A stretch of DNA of 64,000 nucleotides from Corynebacterium sp. TAE3-ERU16 (GCF_019209935.1 NZ_JAHUTN010000006.1:1-64000); one strand, 5' to 3'. Counted from the first letter of the stretch, positions 17,905-27,444 are shown. The notes: generated by a model from the letters alone, not told the origin. Program-made: numbers and translations.

Positions 17905-18201
17905 ATGGAAGCAGTCGACGTCGCGATCCGGGACGACACAATCAAACTCGGGCAGTTCATCAAGCTCGCCAACCTCGTGGAGACCGGCGGTGCCGCCAAG
18001 GAGGCGATCGCCGCCGGTGAGGTCACGGTCAACGGCGAGGCCGACACCCGCCGTGGGCGCACCCTGCGCGTCGGCGACGTCGTCACCGTCGGTGGGGCGT
18101 CGGCGCGTGTCGCCGCCCCCGGCAGCGACGATGACGACGATTTCTTCGACGAGGCCACCGCGAACGATGACTTCGACCCCGAAAAGTGGAGGAACATGTA
18201 A
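17905..18201 (+). CDS. S4-domain RNA-binding protein (YaaA/RlbA-like)
   Basis: The 98-residue protein consists of one S4 domain. IKLGQFIKLANLVETGGAAK is followed by EAIAAGEVTVNGEADTR and GRTLRVGDVV, the alpha-L RNA-binding fold. A C-terminal acidic tail (GSDDDDDFFDEA) follows. Stand-alone S4 proteins of this type associate with ribosomal RNA or stalled ribosomes in several bacteria; the role here is inferred. The ATG at 17905 is favoured, since the longer reading lacks a ribosome site. The stop overlaps the start of the next gene (ATGTAATG). Confidence 0.85.
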   Translation: MEAVDVAIRDDTIKLGQFIKLANLVETGGAAKEAIAAGEVTVNGEADTRRGRTLRVGDVVTVGGASARVAAPGSDDDDDFFDEATANDDFDPEKWRNM

Positions 18202-19022
18202 TGCCTGCGTTCATGGCACAGGACGGTATGCCGTTCTGGATCGACCTCACGACCTCCGAGATGCGGAAAACCGCGCACTTCTACACCGAGATCCTCGGCT
18301 GGGACGTCGAGGAGGCCGCCCCCGGCTACCGGCTCGCCCGGGCCCAGGGGCTGCCCGTCGCCGGCTTCATCGAACAGCCGGAGGACGCCACGCAGCCCGA
18401 CACGTGGATCACGTACTTCCTCACCGGCGACATCGACGCCACCGTCGCCCGCACCCGGGAACTCGGCGGCACCGTCCTCACCGAACCTTTCGACGTCCAC
18501 CTCGGCCAGGTCGCGATTCTCGTCGACTCCGCGGGCGCCATGTTCGGTGCGATCGAGCCCTCCGGCGAGGAACGCTTCGTGTCCGGCGGTGAACCCGGTA
18601 CCGCCGTCTGGCATGAACTCACCGCAACCGGTGGCTACGATCGCGCCGTCGACTTCTACACCGAACTGTTCGGCTGGACCGTCCGGCGGCTCGACGAGGA
18701 CGGCGCCCGCTACACCCTCATCGACGTCGACGGTTCCCCGTTCGCCGGCATCTGGGACGCGGAGGGCAGGTTCCCGCCGCAGATCCCCGGCTTCTGGCAG
18801 ACGTACCTCGGTGTCGGAGACATCACCGCGACGGCGGAGAAGGTGACCGAACTCGGCGGGGAGATCATCCGCGGACCCTTCGAGGCCGAGTTCGGCACCA
18901 TGCTGATCATCGCCGATTCCACCGGCGCGACGCTCACCCTGTGCGAGGCCGACGAGCCCGCGGAGGAGGGCAATGAGGCGGACCCGCTGGAGGGCATCGA
19001 CCTCAGCCAGTTCGGCGCCTGA
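18201..19022 (+). CDS. two-domain VOC (glyoxalase-fold) protein
   Basis: The 273-residue protein contains two tandem VOC domains, each starting with a FWIDL/WHEL strand and FYTELFGW- or FYTEILGW-type helix. The pattern PFDVHLGQVAILVDSAGAMFG is followed in the second half by PFEAEFGTMLIIADSTGAT. The layout resembles the mycobacterial CFP30B/TB27.3 (Rv0577) group, a secreted or cytosolic antigen thought to handle ketoaldehydes. The C-terminus is acidic. GTGGAGG precedes the ATG, which overlaps the stop of the S4 gene by one base, indicating coupling. Substrate unknown. Confidence 0.85.
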   Translation: MPAFMAQDGMPFWIDLTTSEMRKTAHFYTEILGWDVEEAAPGYRLARAQGLPVAGFIEQPEDATQPDTWITYFLTGDIDATVARTRELGGTVLTEPFDVHLGQVAILVDSAGAMFGAIEPSGEERFVSGGEPGTAVWHELTATGGYDRAVDFYTELFGWTVRRLDEDGARYTLIDVDGSPFAGIWDAEGRFPPQIPGFWQTYLGVGDITATAEKVTELGGEIIRGPFEAEFGTMLIIADSTGATLTLCEADEPAEEGNEADPLEGIDLSQFGA

Positions 19023-19039
19023 CCGACACTCCCGTTGAC

Positions 19040-19065
19040 CCGGGTGGCCACTTCGGGCCGCCCGG
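19040..19065 (+). terminator. hairpin after the VOC gene
   Basis: CCGGGTGGCC at 19040-19049 pairs with GGCCGCCCGG at 19056-19065 (one G-U pair) around a six-base loop, followed by TGTTCTC. It lies 18 bases after the VOC stop codon and suits a terminator, though without a long T-tract. Confidence 0.5.
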
Positions 19066-19330
19066 TGTTCTCGTCACCGCGTGCTGGCACGCACCGGCGA
19101 GACGTGTTTCCGCAGGACGTCATTCGCGACCGGGTGTGTTGGCACGTGTTGACGACGTCCCTTCGACCAGCTGTGGAGAAGATGTCGGGTCCTAAGACAA
19201 AAGTGTCCGGGAACCGGCGACCCGCCTCCGGCACCTGGTGTCCCGGCGAACGGGGGCGGGCGGCCGCCCGTGCCGTGGATGTGTCTGCCGGGACCTGGAC
19301 GCTTGTCGGCCGCTCCCGCGCGGTCGCGCT
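19066..19330. other. intergenic stretch between convergent genes
   Basis: I find no gene on either strand. Around 19185-19215 an AT-richer patch (CCTAAGACAAAAGTGTCCGG) stands out from its GC-rich surroundings and could be a remnant of an insertion-sequence end. Nothing else confirms that. Confidence 0.35.
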
Positions 19331-20233
19331 CTATCCCCGCAGGAAGTCCGCGGCGTCCTTCGCCATCTTCCGCGCGACGGTGGGTGTGACGATGCTGTGT
19401 TGTGCCGTATAGGTCAGTACCTCGGCGACGTGTTCCGCCCACCGGAAGCGTGGCACGGTGGTGTCCTGTTCACCGACCTGGATCAGGGTGCGCGGCCAGG
19501 TGGCGGGGTCGGGGATCTCGGCGTCGCCGCGCACGGCGTCGGGTAGTCCGCCGAGGTGCAGGCTGGGGCGGGTGAGCAGCAGCTTGTCGACGTCGCCCGC
19601 GACGAGGGCGGCCAGCGCAGCACCGGATGATTCGCCCCAGGCAGCGACACGGTGGGCACCCTGCTGACGGGTGTGGGCGATGGCGGTGCGGGTCACCGCA
19701 CGCATCGCGGTGACCGGGTGTTCGGGTGCGAGGGGGTAGTCGACGTCGATGATGGTCGTGCCGGACAGCTCCGCCACGGCGGCGACGCCGGGTCGCCAGG
19801 CGTTGTCGAGACAGCTTCCGGCGCCGCGCCACCATCCGCCGCCGTGGAGGCTGACCGCCCAGTCACCCGTGGGTTCGGAGGGGGTGAACACCACACCGAG
19901 CCCGGGGAGATCGTCGGCGGTGACCCCACCGAGGTAGTCGACGCCGGGCATGCGGTGGCCGGCGGCGGTGCCGAGCATGAGCATGGCGGCGTGGGTGAGC
20001 CGGTCGGGCAGGCGCGCGGCCCAGTCGTCGCAGGTGTCCCGGTCGCCGGTGCCGCCGGCCCAGGGTGGGGTGAGGTCGGGTGCGGGGTGGTGCTGGTTGA
20101 GGTACCAGGCCAGTTGTTCGAGCTGTCCCTCCTCGTCGAGGCCGCCTTCGGTGCCGCCGACGACGAAGTCACGTCCGGTGGCGTCGTCGTGGATGACCTG
20201 GGGTTCGTCGGGTGTCTCGCTCATGGTGACCAT
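19331..20233 (-). CDS. alpha/beta hydrolase, HSL-like
   Basis: The roughly 300-residue protein has an oxyanion-hole motif HGGGWWRG, a nucleophile elbow GESSGAAL (GxSxG, Ser near residue 200), and a C-terminal GEQDTTVPRFRWAEH with the Asp and His expected for the triad. The N-terminal 90 residues form an acidic cap-like region without a signal peptide, so it is cytoplasmic. It belongs to the fold-3 (hormone-sensitive-lipase-like) carboxylesterases. The start may be ATG 20233 or ATG 20224; neither has a clear ribosome site. It is divergent from ogt with 24 bases between them. Confidence 0.8.
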   Translation of the reverse strand: MVTMSETPDEPQVIHDDATGRDFVVGGTEGGLDEEGQLEQLAWYLNQHHPAPDLTPPWAGGTGDRDTCDDWAARLPDRLTHAAMLMLGTAAGHRMPGVDYLGGVTADDLPGLGVVFTPSEPTGDWAVSLHGGGWWRGAGSCLDNAWRPGVAAVAELSGTTIIDVDYPLAPEHPVTAMRAVTRTAIAHTRQQGAHRVAAWGESSGAALAALVAGDVDKLLLTRPSLHLGGLPDAVRGDAEIPDPATWPRTLIQVGEQDTTVPRFRWAEHVAEVLTYTAQHSIVTPTVARKMAKDAADFLRG

Positions 20234-20257
20234 GCTACCGGCGGGTAGTGTCGGGCC

Positions 20258-20737
20258 ATGGACATGATCGCGTTCCGCACGCTCGACACTCCGTTCGGCC
20301 CGCTGACGGTGGTTGCCGGGGACGCCGGTGTGCGCCGGGTGCTGTTCCGCGGTGCGCTTGTCGACGATCCTTCCGGTTCCGGTGCGGCCGCGCGTCACGC
20401 CGCACAGGCGGTCCGGGAGATCGGAGAGTATCTGGCCGGTGGGCGTCAGGTGTTCGGAGTGTCGCTGGATGTGCCGGAGCCGGTGACGTTCACGCAGCGG
20501 GCGCAGGCGGCGTTGCGGGGGATCCCCTTCGGGGAGACGGTGAGTTACGCCCGGTTGGCCGAGCTCGCCGGTAGCCCGGCGGCTTTCCGTGCGGCGGGGT
20601 CGGCGTGCGCCTCGAATCCGCTGCCTGTGCTGGTGCCCTGTCACCGGGTGCTGGCGTCGGGTGGTCGGATCGGTGGGTTCGCCGGCGGCGTGGATTTCAA
20701 GCGGGGTCTGCTGGCCGTCGAGGGGATCCGGGTCTGA
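20258..20737 (+). CDS. ogt: methylated-DNA-protein cysteine methyltransferase
   Basis: The 159-residue protein has the acceptor-cysteine motif PCHRV near residues 127-131, preceded by ASNPLPVLVPCHRVL and by the DNA-binding IPFGETVSYARLAELAG helix. It transfers the methyl group from O6-methylguanine to its own cysteine, once. Length matches Ogt (about 160-170), without the Ada regulatory domain. It completes a set of three alkylation-repair proteins in the window with alkB and tag. Confidence 0.93.
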   Translation: MDMIAFRTLDTPFGPLTVVAGDAGVRRVLFRGALVDDPSGSGAAARHAAQAVREIGEYLAGGRQVFGVSLDVPEPVTFTQRAQAALRGIPFGETVSYARLAELAGSPAAFRAAGSACASNPLPVLVPCHRVLASGGRIGGFAGGVDFKRGLLAVEGIRV

Positions 20738-20749
20738 GACCGCAAACCG

Positions 20750-23248
20750 TCAGCGCCGCCCGCGGTGTCGTGTGGGCCGGGCTCCGATGGTGATGCCGCT
20801 GAGCCACGCGAGCAGTGAAAGCCCGACTGCTGGCGCGAGGACGGCCGGGTCCCGGAGGATGATCGCGGCGATGAGCGTCGCGGGTACGGCTCCGGCGAGT
20901 ACGGTGATCAGCCCCAGCGCGCCGAAGTACCGGGCGTGGAGGAAGGGTGACGTGCCGGGCACCCCGGTGCTGCGGCGTGTTTCGGCGGCGGTGAGCAGGA
21001 GTGCGAGGAGCGTGGCCCCGTAGGCGACGATCAGCGCGATGAGCACCGTCGCGATCGCCGTGAGGGTGTTCGGGGCGGGCGCGCCGGTGACACGGAGGGG
21101 CACTCCGTCGCTCTGCTGCGTGCCGGTACGGACCCTGATGGTGTCGAGGACACCCATCGGGGAGCCCGTGCGCACGATCGCGCCGCGGTAGAGGGGGTCG
21201 ATGCCCAGTTCCGCCGCGGTGGCCGGTGTCATGAACCAGCCTGCGGTGCCCGGTACCGGTACCGCGGTCGCGGAGCGGCTGACGATGGTGGGTTCTCCGG
21301 CGCCGACTGGGGAGCCGTCACGTTCACCGGTGGCCGGTGCGTCGCTGTAGCCCTCCCGGTGGGCGAATCGGGCCGTGCCGTCCGTGACGAGAGCGGGATC
21401 CGTCACGACGACGTCACCGGCGTCGAGTGCGCTCTGGATCGCGTCGCGCTGGGCATCGGTGAGGGTGGTCAGTGCGGTGACCGCCGCTCCGTCACTGATG
21501 ACGATGCCGTTGTGGTGGTGCGGGAGAGCGTCATCCCAGCCCTGTCCCGTTGCGCCGGTGCGCGCGTGGTCACCGTGCTCTGTGGCGGGCACGCCGTGCC
21601 AGGTGCCGTGGAGTTTCGAGTCCGCTGTCGCGTAGATGTCGCTGATGGAGCGGACCCCGGCGGCGCCGATGTGACCGGTGATGTACGCGTGCGCGGAGTC
21701 GGGGGAGAGGTGGACCCGGCCGTACTGTTCGAAGGCCACGACATCGTGCGGTAGCGCTCCGGTGCCGCCGTCGCCGGATGGCGGCATCCCCGCGGTGAGC
21801 AGTGCCGCGAGCAGTGTCATTCCCGCGACGATCCCTGTCGCCGCGGTACTGCGGTCGGGGTGGCGCAGTGCCTCGCGGGCGGCGAGTCCGGCCGGGAGGG
21901 ACACGGGTCCGGCGAGCCGTGCGGCACCCCACAGCAGGAGCTGGGAGGACAGGACGAGTCCCGCGCCGGCGAGGAGGACGGTCAGGATGGTGTCCACGAC
22001 CGCGTCCGTCGGGCCGGTGATGAGCGCGGCGAGGAGAATTACCGGGCCGATGGCCGTGGGCCAGTGGAAGCGGTGTGCCCGGGCCGGCGGATTGTCCGTC
22101 GGGGTATCCGGCTCCGGCCGCTCGAGGTGTCGTGCCGCCCGGAGTGCGGCTGCTGCGCCGACGCAGGTTCCGACGGCGGTGGTGAGTATCGCGAGGGCCC
22201 GGGGCCAGATCATCGCGGCTCCGGGGCGAAGAACGGCGAGCAGTGCCCACTGCGCGGGGGCGGAGATCACGATCCCGGTTACTGCGCCCAGTGAGCCGAC
22301 GATGAGGCCCTTGATCAGCGGAACGCGGCGGGGGCGCTCCGGGGCCGTGGGGCCGACCGCGAGGAGCGGGGCGATGACCGATACGACCATCAGGAGTGCG
22401 GTGAGGAGCGCGATCCACATCTCCACGGATTCGGCAACGGCGTCGGTCAGGGTCGCGGTGAGATCGTCGACCACGTGGCGTCCGGATTCCGGAGTCTCCA
22501 CAGGTGTCCCGATGATCACGTGCTGTGCCTCGAGTTCCGCGGCGTGGTTCGCGAGGATCCGGTCGGCTGTGGTCTCCGGGAGGTAGTGGGAGACCGGCCA
22601 CGATTCCCCGTCCCCGCTCCCGTGGAAGTCGGGATCGGTGAAGGCCCGTTCCCCGGGGAGATCCGCCAGCGGTACCGCAGCCCCGCGGGTGGAGTACCCG
22701 GCCAGTGTGAGTTCCGTGTCGCGGATTCCCCCACCGACCACGGGGATGCCGACGGTGGCGACGTCGCCCGGTTCGATACCGAGGCCTGCGGCGGTGGCGG
22801 AGTCGAGGAGGAAGGTGCCGGGGCGTGGTGCGTGCGGAGGTGTTTCGGGCACCGCGGTGGCGGACACACTGTCGGTGGTTCCGGTACCGGTGGTCACGCG
22901 AATCGGGACCGACACCGTGGTCACGACGGCATCGGCGTCCGGCCCCATCGCGGCGGCCAGGCGGTCGCGGTACGGGGTGCCGCGGAGATGTCCGTGATCC
23001 GGGTCGAGGCAGGGATCGAATGTCGAATTGAGCTGGAAGGGCAGGCACGTCCGGTCGCTGATCCACACCTGCCGGTACCCCGACATCGGTTCGTTCCCGG
23101 GATCGCGGGTTCCGCTGACGGAGACACCGGCGATGATCATCACGCCCAGGGCGGGGAGGGCTAGGAGCAGGAGAGCGGTGAAGGTGCGCCACCGGTGATC
23201 GGAGAGCTCACGCAGGGCTGTCCGGGCGTTGGCGCGCCACGTGATCAT
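20750..23248 (-). CDS. ABC transporter permease, FtsX/MacB type (832 residues)
   Basis: The 832-residue protein starts with a basic segment and one helix (RTFTALLLLALPALGVMII). A large extracytoplasmic region of about 210 residues follows, then three to four central helices, a second large extracytoplasmic region (about 470-690), and three C-terminal helices. This is the doubled FtsX architecture of macrolide-export or lipoprotein-type ABC permeases. It probably shares the ATPase at 26155 with its paralogue at 23417; both have matching starts (arginine-rich, then HRWR). A 168-base gap separates the two permeases. The likely role is export or signalling of a peptide or lipid at the membrane, by family only. 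Confidence 0.82.
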   Translation of the reverse strand: MITWRANARTALRELSDHRWRTFTALLLLALPALGVMIIAGVSVSGTRDPGNEPMSGYRQVWISDRTCLPFQLNSTFDPCLDPDHGHLRGTPYRDRLAAAMGPDADAVVTTVSVPIRVTTGTGTTDSVSATAVPETPPHAPRPGTFLLDSATAAGLGIEPGDVATVGIPVVGGGIRDTELTLAGYSTRGAAVPLADLPGERAFTDPDFHGSGDGESWPVSHYLPETTADRILANHAAELEAQHVIIGTPVETPESGRHVVDDLTATLTDAVAESVEMWIALLTALLMVVSVIAPLLAVGPTAPERPRRVPLIKGLIVGSLGAVTGIVISAPAQWALLAVLRPGAAMIWPRALAILTTAVGTCVGAAAALRAARHLERPEPDTPTDNPPARAHRFHWPTAIGPVILLAALITGPTDAVVDTILTVLLAGAGLVLSSQLLLWGAARLAGPVSLPAGLAAREALRHPDRSTAATGIVAGMTLLAALLTAGMPPSGDGGTGALPHDVVAFEQYGRVHLSPDSAHAYITGHIGAAGVRSISDIYATADSKLHGTWHGVPATEHGDHARTGATGQGWDDALPHHHNGIVISDGAAVTALTTLTDAQRDAIQSALDAGDVVVTDPALVTDGTARFAHREGYSDAPATGERDGSPVGAGEPTIVSRSATAVPVPGTAGWFMTPATAAELGIDPLYRGAIVRTGSPMGVLDTIRVRTGTQQSDGVPLRVTGAPAPNTLTAIATVLIALIVAYGATLLALLLTAAETRRSTGVPGTSPFLHARYFGALGLITVLAGAVPATLIAAIILRDPAVLAPAVGLSLLAWLSGITIGARPTRHRGRR

Positions 23249-23416
23249 CGCGTGTGTACCCCACAGTGCCCGGCCGGTGTCCGGTCATCGGAACCGGAGG
23301 CCCCGGCGAGACCGGAGGGGCGGGCGTCGTGGAACCACGTCCGCCGGAGCACGGCGATGCCCGTCCGACTATCGCTCATATCGCCCATGCTACCGCCACC
23401 GCGCCTCCGGCCCCGG

Positions 23417-26158
23417 TCACTCCCGACGGTCGCTCAGCGGACGCCGGTGCCCGGCGATCCAACCTCCGATGGCCAGCCCGGTCGCCCAGGCGAGGAGCGG
23501 AACACCGACGAGGGTGATCAGCAGGGGAATCGACCACGGGCCGACGCCGATCTCGTCGAATACGTACCTCGGGAACCACTCCATGTCCGTGCTCGCCATC
23601 TCCACCAGGAGGGGGATGAAGGCGAAGAGGGTTCCCGCCAGCGCCCCGCCGAGCCCGATGATCAGGCCTTGCGCGCCCACGTACCGGGCCAGGATCCGCG
23701 GTGATCCTCCGATCGCCGTGAGGATGTCGGTGTCCCTGCGGGATTCCGCTGCGGCGAGCAGCATGAGGAGCACGACGATGCCGTAGCTGATGAGGCCGGC
23801 GAACAGCGACGGAATCATCCAGGTCAACAGCTCGTAGAGTGGTCGGTTCGCCGTTTCAGCCCGGAAGGGTGGCTTCTCTCTCGTCACCTTCGCGTCGAGC
23901 CGGAAGGAGTCGACGGTGCTGACCGGTTCGAGGGTGGTCACCAGCGTGCCCGCGTAGGTGGTCTCCATGCCGATCTTCGCGGCGGTCGCCGGGGTGAGGA
24001 GCGAGACCCCGGGCCCGTCGAGGGGGACGACCGTCGCCGGGTGGGTGCGAACCTCGTAGTTCCCCGGATCGTACTGTTCGGCGGTGTCGCCGTGGTTCCG
24101 GAAGGTGAGGAATCCGCTCTCGTCGACGAGCCGGTCGCGCAGCTCTTCGGGGTGGGCCTCGAGTCGGCCCGCGTACTTCTTTTCCCGGTGTTCGGCGGAT
24201 GCGCCGTTCGACCGGACCGTCCTGCCGAATGCCGCCACACCGTCGACGGTGAGATCCGGGTCGGTGACCACGATCTCGCCCTCGTCCAGTGCCGTGCGGA
24301 TCGCCGTGCGCTGTTCGTCCGTGAGGCCCTCCAGCGCGGTGACGGCGGAACCGTCGTTGATGAGGATGTTGGTGTGGACGCCGGGGAGCCCGTGGGCCGC
24401 CCACCCCCGGAAAAGTGGGAGGTCGAAGTAGTACTCGTCGTCGGCGGTCGTGGTTCCGGCCGCGGCGAGGCCCTCCCAGTCGGTGGCGCCCCAATCGTCG
24501 GACCGGGGAGCGAAGAGGTCGCTCTGTGCGCCGTGGGGCTTGTCGAGGATGTCGGAGATGCCCCCGTGAGCCGCATCCGGGTTGAAGTCCACGTCTTCCG
24601 TGGGCAGGAAGAGAACGGAGGCGTCCGGGAGCCTGTTCTCCTCGTCGTGTGTCGTCGCCGGGAACCACAGGATGCTGAGGAACGTGGTCGAGACGAACGT
24701 GATACCGGCGATCGCGCCGACCGCCGGGGCCGTTCGCGTCATGGAGCGCAGCGCGTCGCGGGACGCGAGCCGGCCGGGGAGCCGGAATCTGCCGGCGAGT
24801 GCGGCCGTCCCCCACAGCAGGATGGGTGCGGTGAGCACGAGCCCCAGCCCGAGCAGCGGTTGGGTGAGGATGTGGATGAACGGGGATTCTCCGATCGCCC
24901 TCAATATGAGGGCGATGAGCATGATCACCGGGCCGATGACCATGGGCAGGGAGAATCGCCGGATCCTGACGCTGCGACCACCGCGGAGTGCGACGACCGG
25001 GTCCTGCCGTCCGGTCTTCAGCGCGGGGAGCAGCGCCGCCCCGACACCGACGAGCAGGGAGGTGGCGACGATCAGGAGTGCGAGGTCCCAGGGCCAGTGG
25101 ACGTCGGCCCCGGGGTTGATGGCCCCGACCAGGACCCGCTCGACGGGGATGGAGAGCACGCTGCCGAGAACCGCGCCGACGGCACCGATCATGAGCCCCT
25201 GGATGAGCAGTACGCGGCGCAGGTGCACCGGGGCGGCTCCGGTGGCCGACAGCAGACCCATGAGCCGGGTCTGGCGTCGGGCCGCGACCGCGAAGATGGG
25301 GGTGACGACGGCGATGATGACCAGCAGTGCGAATGTCAGCACGACCCAGTTCACGATCGCGTCGCGGTCCATCAGTGCCCGGAATACATCGGGCGCGACA
25401 TACGGATCCGTGTCGTCGTGCCCCCCGGTGAAGGTGAGGTAGATGCCGCTCGTCCGGAACGACTGGGCGTCCGGACCGACGAAGGACTGCACGGAATCCA
25501 GGGGAACGAGGTAGCCGACGCTCCACGGGGTGCCGTCGGTGGCACCCGTGAAATCGGGGGTGCCGATGCTCTCGGAACCCGGGACGTCGGCGAGGGAGAG
25601 GAAGGTGCTGCCGGGGGTGGAGCCGACGTAGGTGAGTTCACGGGTGTGCGCGTCTCCGGCGGCGTCCAGAACCGTGACCGTCGCCGGGTCGCCGGGCTCC
25701 AGGCCGAGGGCTTCGGCTGTGGAGCCCGGCATCATGAAGGATCCCGGTTCCGGTGCCCCGTCGAGGGTACCGGGGAGCGCGGTCGCGGTGCTCCGGGAAC
25801 TCGTTCCCCGGGGCGTGGATATCCGGACCTCGGTGTCCAGTACGGCTATCAGGGAACCGGGATGGATCCCCAGGTTCTCGGTGAGTCGTTCGTGGTCGGT
25901 CTTCGCGACGGTGGCGGCATCGGGCCCCTCGCAGAGATCGTCCCCGTCAGCGGTGCAGGGTGTGTGATCGAGCCACGCGGTGGCGTAGGCGCGGGTGGGG
26001 TCGGTTCCGTCGGTGGTGCGTTCGCTGAGCACGGCTCCCGCGAACACGAGGACCGCCATGACGGGCAGGGCGAACAGGAGGACGGCGGCGAGGGAACGCC
26101 ACCGGTGGCGGGTCAGGTCGCGCCGGGCGATCCGGGCGGAGGTGAGCCAGGCGTTCAT
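23417..26158 (-). CDS. ABC transporter permease, FtsX/MacB type (913 residues)
   Basis: The 913-residue protein has the same layout as the neighbouring permease: an N-terminal helix after DLTRHRWRSLAAVL, a large extracytoplasmic domain (about 45-265), helices at about 275-420 and 440-500, a second large outside domain (about 510-775), and three terminal helices. The start overlaps the stop of the ATPase by four bases, so they are translated together. Doubled FtsX permeases of this size are often found with PadR regulators in actinobacteria. The substrate is unknown. Confidence 0.85.
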   Translation of the reverse strand: MNAWLTSARIARRDLTRHRWRSLAAVLLFALPVMAVLVFAGAVLSERTTDGTDPTRAYATAWLDHTPCTADGDDLCEGPDAATVAKTDHERLTENLGIHPGSLIAVLDTEVRISTPRGTSSRSTATALPGTLDGAPEPGSFMMPGSTAEALGLEPGDPATVTVLDAAGDAHTRELTYVGSTPGSTFLSLADVPGSESIGTPDFTGATDGTPWSVGYLVPLDSVQSFVGPDAQSFRTSGIYLTFTGGHDDTDPYVAPDVFRALMDRDAIVNWVVLTFALLVIIAVVTPIFAVAARRQTRLMGLLSATGAAPVHLRRVLLIQGLMIGAVGAVLGSVLSIPVERVLVGAINPGADVHWPWDLALLIVATSLLVGVGAALLPALKTGRQDPVVALRGGRSVRIRRFSLPMVIGPVIMLIALILRAIGESPFIHILTQPLLGLGLVLTAPILLWGTAALAGRFRLPGRLASRDALRSMTRTAPAVGAIAGITFVSTTFLSILWFPATTHDEENRLPDASVLFLPTEDVDFNPDAAHGGISDILDKPHGAQSDLFAPRSDDWGATDWEGLAAAGTTTADDEYYFDLPLFRGWAAHGLPGVHTNILINDGSAVTALEGLTDEQRTAIRTALDEGEIVVTDPDLTVDGVAAFGRTVRSNGASAEHREKKYAGRLEAHPEELRDRLVDESGFLTFRNHGDTAEQYDPGNYEVRTHPATVVPLDGPGVSLLTPATAAKIGMETTYAGTLVTTLEPVSTVDSFRLDAKVTREKPPFRAETANRPLYELLTWMIPSLFAGLISYGIVVLLMLLAAAESRRDTDILTAIGGSPRILARYVGAQGLIIGLGGALAGTLFAFIPLLVEMASTDMEWFPRYVFDEIGVGPWSIPLLITLVGVPLLAWATGLAIGGWIAGHRRPLSDRRE

Positions 26159-26856
26159 CGGGCATCACTCCCGGTGCGGGGCTGGACGAGCTGTCCGTCG
26201 CGGAGCCAGATGGTGCGGTCGGCGTAGGCGGCGAAGCGGGGTTCGTGGGTGACCAGCAGGCCGGCTGCGCCGGCGTCGATACGAGAGCGCAGGAGCGCCA
26301 TCACCGATTCCGCCGTGGTGGTGTCGAGCGCGCCGGTGGGTTCGTCGGCGAGCAGCAGGGAACGCTCACCGACGAGAGCCCGGGCGATGGCGACGCGTTG
26401 CGCCTGGCCGCCGGAGACTTCGGCGGGGAAACGGTCGGCGAGTTCGGCCTGGCCGATGTCCTCCAGCGCGGCGAGTGCCGCGGTGCGTGCCTCGCGGCGG
26501 GGTACGTTGTCGAGCTCGAGGGGGAGGGCGACGTTCTCCGCGACGGTGAGTGTGGGGACCAGGTTGTAGTACTGGAAGACGAAACCGACGTCACGGCGGC
26601 GGATCGCGGCGCGCTCCGTGGGGGAGAGACCTGCGGTGTCCCGCCCGTTGATGATGACGCGGCCGTGGTCCGGGGCGTCCAGGGTTCCGGCGACGTTGAG
26701 GAGGGTCGACTTCCCGGAGCCCGACGGTCCCATGACGGCGACCAGTTCGCCGGGAGCCACGGAGAGGCTGACGTTCTCGAGGGCGGCGATGGTGTCGGGG
26801 CCGTCGGAGTGCAGTCGGGTGACGTTCTCCAGCGTGAGGATGGGGGAGGTGGTCAT
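26155..26856 (-). CDS. ABC transporter ATPase, LolD/MacB type
   Basis: The 233-residue ATPase has Walker [10 protein letters not shown] (near 43-51), a Q-loop ([19 protein letters not shown], typical of the LolD/MacB branch), the signature [15 protein letters not shown], Walker [12 protein letters not shown] and a final TH switch histidine. It should power the FtsX-type permeases beside it. Its start overlaps the padR stop by four bases and its stop overlaps the permease start by four, so padR, ATPase and permease form one translationally coupled unit. Confidence 0.93.
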   Translation of the reverse strand: MTTSPILTLENVTRLHSDGPDTIAALENVSLSVAPGELVAVMGPSGSGKSTLLNVAGTLDAPDHGRVIINGRDTAGLSPTERAAIRRRDVGFVFQYYNLVPTLTVAENVALPLELDNVPRREARTAALAALEDIGQAELADRFPAEVSGGQAQRVAIARALVGERSLLLADEPTGALDTTTAESVMALLRSRIDAGAAGLLVTHEPRFAAYADRTIWLRDGQLVQPRTGSDAR

Positions 26857-27383
26857 GATCGGGGGCCTTCCGGGTCAGCGAGGGTTTCAATGTGGTCGAG
26901 CCAGCGTGCCTCGGCCTCGAGGTCGAAGATGCGGCGTTCGAGCAGGAGACGTTGTGCTGTGCGGGCCGGGGGGATCGAGGCCTTGGTGAGGGTGATCTCG
27001 CGGAGCTCCCGCATCGTGGCCTCGCGTTGGCGCTGGATGAGCTCCCGACTGTTCACCCCCCGGATGACGGTCGCGACGGCGATCTTGATGACCAGGTCGT
27101 CGCGGTCGTTGCGGGGTCGGAGGGTCGGCTCGTTCCACCACTGCTCCAGGGCCGCGCGTCCGGCCTCGGTGGTGGTGTAGATGTCGGCGGGGCGGGTGGA
27201 GGTGGTGTCGGTTCCGGTTTTCTCGATGAGTCCGTCGCGGTCGAGTCGTTGGATCGTCTGGTAGACCTGCCCGATGTTCATCGGCCAGATCCCCTGTGTG
27301 CGGTCTTCGAAGCGCTGCCGGAGTTTCCCTGCGCCGCAGGGTTCGTCATCGAGGAGTCCGAGTAGCGCGAACTTTATTGACAT
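26853..27383 (-). CDS. PadR-family transcriptional regulator
   Basis: The 176-residue protein has a PadR winged helix: FALLGLLDDEPCGAGKLRQRF, then MNIGQVYQTIQRLDRDGLIE and YTTTEAGRAALEQWW. A C-terminal helical segment (Vir_C-like, about residues 95-170) serves dimerisation. ATG 27383 is chosen for its AAGGA ribosome site; the upstream TTG adds six residues only. It heads the operon with the ATPase and permease. A near-perfect 25-base palindrome lies 37 bases upstream, so autoregulation of the transporter operon is likely. Confidence 0.88.
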   Translation of the reverse strand: MSIKFALLGLLDDEPCGAGKLRQRFEDRTQGIWPMNIGQVYQTIQRLDRDGLIEKTGTDTTSTRPADIYTTTEAGRAALEQWWNEPTLRPRNDRDDLVIKIAVATVIRGVNSRELIQRQREATMRELREITLTKASIPPARTAQRLLLERRIFDLEAEARWLDHIETLADPEGPRS

Positions 27384-27419
27384 CGTCGGATCCTTAGACA
27401 ATCGGGCGGGGTGGTCATC

Positions 27420-27444
27420 AAGTAGGTTACCCGGTAACTTACTT
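27420..27444. promoter_or_regulatory. candidate PadR operator
   Basis: AAGTAGGTTACC at 27420-27431 is mirrored by GGTAACTTACTT at 27433-27444 around a single central C, with one mismatch in twelve pairs. A third half-site-like GGTAA follows at 27446-27450. It lies between padR and the gene upstream of it, where the padR promoter must be, in an AT-rich dip in otherwise GC-rich sequence. Confidence 0.6.

Noticed and set aside
24041..26227. 728-codon plus-strand frame
   Set aside because: It is the antisense shadow of the 913-residue permease, with low-complexity Gly/Arg/Asp content and no recognisable domain.
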